DNA from: Escallonia rubra
Lineage: Eukaryota; Streptophyta; Magnoliopsida; Escalloniales; Escalloniaceae
NCBI GenBank assembly: GCA_033065855.1
Contig: JAVXUO010000371.1
Location: 169,779 to 233,778 of the forward strand
Direction of reading: 5' to 3'
DNA: 64,000 nucleotides
The notes beneath the pieces are model-generated. The model searched no databases. It was not told where the DNA came from and saw only the letters and a list, made by a program, of their open reading frames with translations. Every line of letters begins with the position of its first letter. Position 1 is the stretch's first letter. Positions 59,132 to 64,000 of the stretch are shown piece after piece. The position numbers and the translations under genes were made by a program.

Positions 59132-59140
59132 TCTATAAAT
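59132..59140 (+). promoter_or_regulatory. TATA box of DUF3339 copy E
   Basis: TCTATAAAT lies about 80 bases upstream of the ATG at 59219, followed by a C-rich initiator-like stretch (CCCCCTTCTTCC). Confidence 0.55.
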
Positions 59141-59218
59141 TGCCGACCCCCTTCTTCCCAAATAGCTTTGCAGTTTCGACTTTACCAAAGAGCGAGAGTG
59201 ATATAGCAGAGGAGTTAA

Positions 59219-59428
59219 ATGGCTGACTGGGGGCCGGTGGTGATAGCGGTGGTGCTGTTTGTGCTGTTGTCGCCGGGGCTATTGTTCCAACTTCCCGGAA
59301 AGAGCCGAGCGATCGAGTTCAACAATTTCCAGACAAGCGGAGTATCGATCCTCGTCCACACCATCCTCTTCTTTGGTCTCATTACCATCTTCCTCATCGC
59401 CATCGGCGTCCACATTTCAACTGGGTAG
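59219..59428 (+). CDS. DUF3339 small membrane protein, copy E
   Basis: 69 residues, intronless, closest to the family consensus: MADWGPVVIAVVLFVLLSPG, LLFQLPGKSRAIEFNNFQTS, GVSILVHTILFFGLITIFLI, and AIGVHISTG. The two predicted membrane helices are residues about 6-24 and 45-66. The start codon follows an AGAGGAGTTAA leader and a clear TATA box. It is divergent from copy D. Function unknown; the two-helix hairpin with a conserved polar loop suggests a small membrane-embedded partner rather than an enzyme, which is inference only. Confidence 0.92.
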   Translation: MADWGPVVIAVVLFVLLSPGLLFQLPGKSRAIEFNNFQTSGVSILVHTILFFGLITIFLIAIGVHISTG

Positions 59429-61415
59429 TTGGCGGTGGTTGGAGCGGTTAGATTTTGCAGTTGATGTCTTTTCACAATCATCAACTTGCCTTGTATTCTC
59501 ACAAGAGATCTTGTTGTTCCTAAGCATTTTTATGTATAGGGGCTCAACAGACCTGTATCGGACGCTTTATACAACGTTATGACAAACAATTTACAACTTC
59601 CACGTATTCTAATTGTTCCTCATAAGTTCTTACAAAAACAAAGCCTGAGATAGAACAAAAAAGCTAACATGCAAGGGTTCTGATGGTTTCTAAAGCAACA
59701 GAGCAGGTAACCAGATACTATATTTGAGCTCTCAAAGGATCGAATCACGATATGTTCATCAGCGAATAGTTCTAATGTGGTGCATGCTCCAAGCAGCTCA
59801 GCAAGATGTTCAGGTGTAAGTACAAAAATTTAGGCTCCTTATCTCCCTAAATATATTTTGTTTTGGCACACTCGTTAATTTTATCAAACATTTACTTCTA
59901 TTTTCGTGTAAAATTTTAGGTCTTCCATCGATGAACATACCAGTTTACGGATGAACTTTACAAATTGCAATCAAGTTGTCAACGCAGAGCATATGACATG
60001 GTAAGCTGATTTATATGAAATGCCTTTGTATGAGAATATCGCTACGTTTGATACGTCTGATATGTATGCTAGTAAGGCCACTGAGATGCATTCAAGCCAT
60101 GCACTGTTATAAATGCACTGAAGTAAGCATTTGATGAGTTACGTTATGTCCTATAGGCTGCATATCAAATATTACCTGACATTTTCCAATTGATCCTTCC
60201 TTTCTTCTCTCTCTTTTTTGGGCTGGGGAAAACAACGCGATACTGTGTGGTCAAAACAGTGGAACTGGAAGTTTGGAGAGCATGTTAACATAAAGTTTAT
60301 ATAGGGATACAAGAGGATTACCTGGATGAAAGGGGGAAAATTAGGAAATACTGACGGCTGAGCCACTTGGGCATAACGTCATTGAGGGTGTTCATTTGTG
60401 GCATGTAACACTTGGAAAATGGTACTTCCATAATTGAGGCTTACAAGAGAGAGAATTGGTCAATAAATCAATTAAAGCATGACTTGCGAAGGCAAGGGAA
60501 CACTCTTATATCTCCACAGTAGCGCAGTTGGGTCTGTTGTCGGAGGACGTGAGGGGAGGGCTAGCTGTAGCAGTGAACAATTTTCTTCTCTCTCAGTGGT
60601 CCTTGCCACAATCTGGCGCCATGAAAATAGCATTTGAGGCACACTGAGCAAATGAGTCTAGGTCTCTAAGCCGAGGAAGCCTCTCCTGACCATGAACTGC
60701 TTTCGGTTATAATCCGCTTACCTCTTCTTCCAAGAGCTGCTTCTCCTCTCAAAGGTTTTTCCTATTCAATTTACCAAGTTTGCAAAATGAGAACAGCTTT
60801 AATATGTTTTCCTCCTGTTTTTAATTGTGGCCTTTTGCCAAATTGGTGACATTCTTAACATATGCTTGTAGCCGGGGCGATGGGGGTTTGTGGGATGGGG
60901 GGAGTGTTTGATTAGAAACAGCAAATGTCAACATGTTGAATTTGGGAAGCTAACTGTTGTAAAAATATCTAAACAAATAAAGAACCTACCATGCCACCAA
61001 ATGACGCGCCACTATGAGACCAACTTGTGACGTTAACTTGTAAATAAAGTCAGCTCCTCAAATAACTGAAATGTTATATGCATTTCATTCTCAGATAAAA
61101 ACATATAAGTATATCAAGAATGGTTTTGGGTTGGGTAACAGCAATATTGTCTCTCTGTAGTGACAAATTCTAGCCTGAAGTTTCAGCTTTCTTAGTTCTA
61201 GGAAAGCACATTGTATTATTTCAATTATGTAGTTAAGATTATGGGACTCCCTCTCAGCGGTTAATCATCATATACCGTGGAATTCTCCTTTTTAAACCTC
61301 ATTGGTAAAGATCTTGATTATACATACAAGCGTAGAGTATGTACTGCTTTCCTAGGTGAATTCATTTTATCCTCCTCATTACTGGGAAAGTTCGTTCTTA
61401 TTCGGACTTAACTTA

Positions 61416-61577
61416 GGCTCTGTTTAGTAACACTTTTAGTTTCAGTTTTTTTTTTAAAGAAAACTGGAAAGAGTTTTGGTTTTTTTTTTCACCAATTTAA
61501 AAAACTGGTAGACGTTTGATAGAGTTTATGTTTTCAAAAAACAGAAAACCCCAAGCGTTTGACATGACAACTCTTTG
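61416..61577. mobile_element. Left-end fragment of the 1233-1646 element family (copy 3)
   Basis: GGCTCTGTTTAGTAACACTT at 61416 matches the inverted right end of copy 1 (read as GGCTCCGTTTGGTAACACTT). The arms continue with CAGTTTT, A-rich and AAAACTGG motifs, but no G-rich core or right end follows. Confidence 0.5.
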
Positions 61578-61602
61578 GTTTTTTTTTTTTTTAATATACA
61601 TT

Positions 61603-61742
61603 TTCACATAATTAAACAAATATATTACAATGTCTTACAAATAATTAAACATAATTCTCCAAATATATTACAATGTCTTACAAATAATTAAACAAATACA
61701 TTACAATGTATTACACATAATTAAACAAATATATTACAATGG
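61603..61742. repeat. AT-rich tandem repeat
   Basis: ATAATTAAACAAATATATTA followed by CAATGTCTTACA recurs about three to four times with unequal spacing, with small changes. Confidence 0.75.
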
Positions 61743-62284
61743 TTTACATCCCTAGTCCTTGATTCAAGTGGTATTAACTGAATCTAAACAATAAATCAAC
61801 GTCTGTGGTTCCAAATTCTTGCAGCAATTCAGGACAATAAATTACCGCTCTATATATCGAATTAAAAGAAAAGAAGAAAAAAAAAACCCAGAAAATTGTT
61901 TGCATCAAAGTGGAATTGTGAATCAAATAATACCTCCGGTGGGCTACGAGGATAATGAATAGAACCGGAGAAGAGAAGCTGTCTACAAGGGTTAACAGAA
62001 GAATTCGGAGAAGAGAATCAAATAATACCATTGATGATCATTGACCGGCCATCATAGGAGATGGTTGGCTTCTTCACCTTGCTCTTCGCAAATGCAGAAG
62101 AAGCCAACAAGGGTTAACAGAAGAATTCGCGTCGCCGCAACCATTATCAAAACTCGTCCTTCACAAGAATGGCCAAAATGGGTCTTATTTGCAAAATTTA
62201 CTTTTATTTTTTCTATAGGGAAAGAATAGAGCCAAATGGGACCTTTTCCTCTACGCGGAGGAGGCACCCAGGAGCTGTCTTGAA

Positions 62285-62640
62285 CAGGGGCGGAGCCCAA
62301 GCATGACCAGGGGGGGCCATGGCACCCCCCCACCCCACCCCACCCCACACCTAAAGTTTGAGAAATTTTTTTAGTTGTTTTAAATAATAGGTAGTTATGT
62401 TTACAATATTTGCTAAAATGCTACCATTTTAATTATTCAATGTATTAGATTTCATTTTGTAATGTTTTTTACTTTTTGTGCCACCAGCCGTCGTAATCTT
62501 TATCTTTCTCGTTCCTTTGTCCATCTTCATTCTTCCAAACTTTAAATCTCTAAATTTTAAAGTAAACACTAATATATCAAGGTTAGCTTATTTTTTAATC
62601 TAAATTCTTATAGTATGTTAACTTATACGTGACTATTGCC
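62285..62640. mobile_element. CAGGGGCGG-type element, left part
   Basis: It starts CAGGGGCGGAGCCCAAGC and shares the order of AT-rich blocks of 54500-55113 up to TTAACTTATACGTGACTA. The right end GGATCCACCCCTG is absent, so the copy is truncated. A CCCCACCCCA repeat at 62326-62347 lies in its left part. Confidence 0.5.
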
Positions 62641-63446
62641 TAGTTGCTTCAAGCTTACAACACACACTAGAACTTAAGCCGCTGGTCCCATCATTTGAGA
62701 GGAAATGCTCCTCTCTGGTAACTGCACGCAGACATAAATGTCGAGGTTCTAGGAGTTGAGTATTACAAACCCAAAGGGGGACGGACCCCTGTAATGTAAT
62801 TTTGCAGTATAGAACTAAATCCCCATGTGTTTTGCCCCTAAACATGCACGAGAATGGAAAGGATCATGCTGGAACAGGTCACTCACTACTCATGCAAACG
62901 GTCTCACTTTTATCAACTTTGTACAATTGTTGTTCTGAATCTCCGACGCGATTTTTTTTTTACTTTTGTTAACGTACTAAGTTCCCTTCTGAGTATGTAT
63001 ATTAACTTTGACAATTATCTTGTGATATTGTCAGATACATCCAAGGCCCAAGCTTATAAAATTATTTTCTTTTTCATTGCTTATTTTGTCCTACGAATCA
63101 CAGAGACCAAAACAACATTTTCGGCTAACTCAAGAACGAGCTAAACATTGGACTGTGATGGCTATGAGAATGGACCTCATCAGCTAAGAAAGGCTTAACT
63201 GCGTATCTTCCCACCTCAGTAAGAACTCTACCTTAACTGCTGCACTCCACCCCGGGAAGTGCCAAATAACAACCCATAGGCATCACAAATACGTACTAAT
63301 CTGGCAATTCTTGATGAGATACACATCTAGGGTAATATGCACATACAAACTTAACTTCTAAAGAGACGGAAATATTTTCAGTAAGCACCAATAAACAAAC
63401 CTAACTCAGTACTGTTTTCACTTCAGTTTTCTTGAACAAACTTCAA
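62641..63446. other. Intergenic or 3' region of the right-edge gene
   Basis: No gene is supported by itself. It may contain a 3' exon or 3' UTR of the minus-strand membrane protein gene: an acceptor-like CTCTTTAG on the minus strand lies near 63360. Confidence 0.4.
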
Positions 63447-63851
63447 TCATAAGCAAGAAAGAAACTCAAGAAATTGCTTACACTGAACATCCTTGGGCAA
63501 CGAAGCGGCGGAAGAGACGATCGCCCGGCCCAATGCCGACAAGGTGGAGACCAACCCGGCAAAGTAGAACAGGAGGACCAAAGCAATGACCCAAGGCATC
63601 AGAATGAACCCAACAACGAAGATCACGGATCCAAACAACATTAAGGCCAGCGAGATCCCGAGAAAGAGGGAAGCAAAGGCGGTGGGAGAAATCTGCGACG
63701 TCCGATTAGAGGGGGAGGAGGATGGAGAGGCTGAAAGGGAAGGACCCACGAGGCTGGGGAAGGGGATGGGCAAGGGAGGTGAGCCGAGGATGTGGATGAT
63801 CATGGTGCAGAGGTCGTAGAAGACCCTGCTCTGCTCATCTTGCTCTCTCAT
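63447..63851 (-). CDS. Small two-helix membrane protein of unknown function, 3' end uncertain
   Basis: The start at 63851 gives MREQDEQSRVFYDLCTMIIH followed by ILGSPPLPIPFPSLVG, a conserved-looking amphipathic N-terminus, a Ser/Pro-rich linker, and two strong hydrophobic helices (about residues 58-83, FASLFLGISLALMLFGSVIF, and 85-104, MPWVIALVLLFYFAGLVSTL). The open frame continues to 63447 (134 residues). However, a good splice donor (GTAAGC) lies at 63481 on the minus strand, right after ASLPKDV, so the last dozen codons may be intron and the true end may lie in a downstream exon. I recall similar plant proteins without a described role; I give no function. The gene is probably complete at its 5' end. 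Confidence 0.7.
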   Translation of the reverse strand: MREQDEQSRVFYDLCTMIIHILGSPPLPIPFPSLVGPSLSASPSSSPSNRTSQISPTAFASLFLGISLALMLFGSVIFVVGFILMPWVIALVLLFYFAGLVSTLSALGRAIVSSAASLPKDVQCKQFLEFLSCL

Positions 63852-64000
63852 GTTTTCTTGTGCAGACAGGAATGGCGGAACGCTAAGCTTCAAGAAGATG
63901 AGGATCAAAAGCGGGTAAAGAATATACTTTGTTGTTAAGGTTTCTTACCAAAATCGAGGCAAAGGGATAAGCTCAAACAGACATTGGCCTCGGTTGTGCT

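Larger units (their letters stand above)
59429..62284. other. Intergenic region right of the DUF3339 cluster
   Basis: About 2.9 kb without a supported gene. It contains a left-end fragment of the GGT-core element (61416-61577) and an AT-rich tandem repeat (61603-61742). Short frames such as 60172-60366 and 61774-62031 have no domain. Confidence 0.5.

Noticed and set aside
1-64000. CRISPR arrays, operons, bacterial promoters or terminators
   Set aside because: Spliced genes and plant transposons show that this is a plant nuclear sequence; none of these features is expected or seen.

Overview
This is nuclear DNA from a flowering plant. The evidence is spliced genes with GT-AG introns, plant-only families (class III peroxidase, plant B3 domain, DUF3339, nodulin-like MFS transporter), a chloroplast-targeted ribosomal protein, and small plant transposons (tRNA-derived SINE, LINE 3' ends, Mutator-like and other inverted-repeat elements). 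The species cannot be fixed from the sequence. Long introns (up to about 3.7 kb) and moderate gene density would fit a mid-sized woody dicot or an early-diverging angiosperm genome, but that is inference.

Layout. 0-13 kb, plus strand: an intronless ribonucleotide reductase small subunit (2527-3516), a seven-exon conserved plant protein of unknown function (4647-8771), and chloroplast ribosomal protein bL27 in three exons (9968-13077). 13.5-17 kb: the 3' remains of a LINE on the minus strand and simple repeats. 17.2-26 kb, minus strand: Sec61 gamma (two exons) and a ZNF511-like triple C2H2 protein (four exons). The first intron of the latter carries a 1.09-kb Mutator-like element with about 100-bp inverted repeats and a 9-bp target duplication. 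28-33.5 kb: a secreted class III peroxidase (plus) and an NFD4/nodulin-like major facilitator (minus, three exons). 33.5-41.6 kb: repeat-rich intergenic DNA with several small inverted-repeat elements, an 87-bp tandem duplication and one tRNA-Ser(UGA). 41.65-45.72 kb: nuclear transport factor 2, two exons split by a 3.7-kb intron made partly of degenerate local duplications.

46-60 kb is the most distinctive part. Five intronless genes for 68-70 residue, two-helix membrane proteins of the DUF3339 family lie within 11.2 kb in alternating orientation (+,-,+,-,+), with one B3-domain gene between the third and fourth. Two more elements with 9-bp target duplications lie in or next to this cluster (46286-47327 and 50414-51016). 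The right edge holds a small two-helix membrane protein gene on the minus strand (63851 downward) whose 3' end is uncertain.

The genes do not form one pathway. Most are single-copy housekeeping functions (dNTP synthesis, plastid translation, ER translocation, nuclear import). The local biology of interest is the expansion of DUF3339 and the transposons around it. All exon joins were read by eye; every multi-exon coding sequence given for a named or recognised gene sums to a multiple of three.
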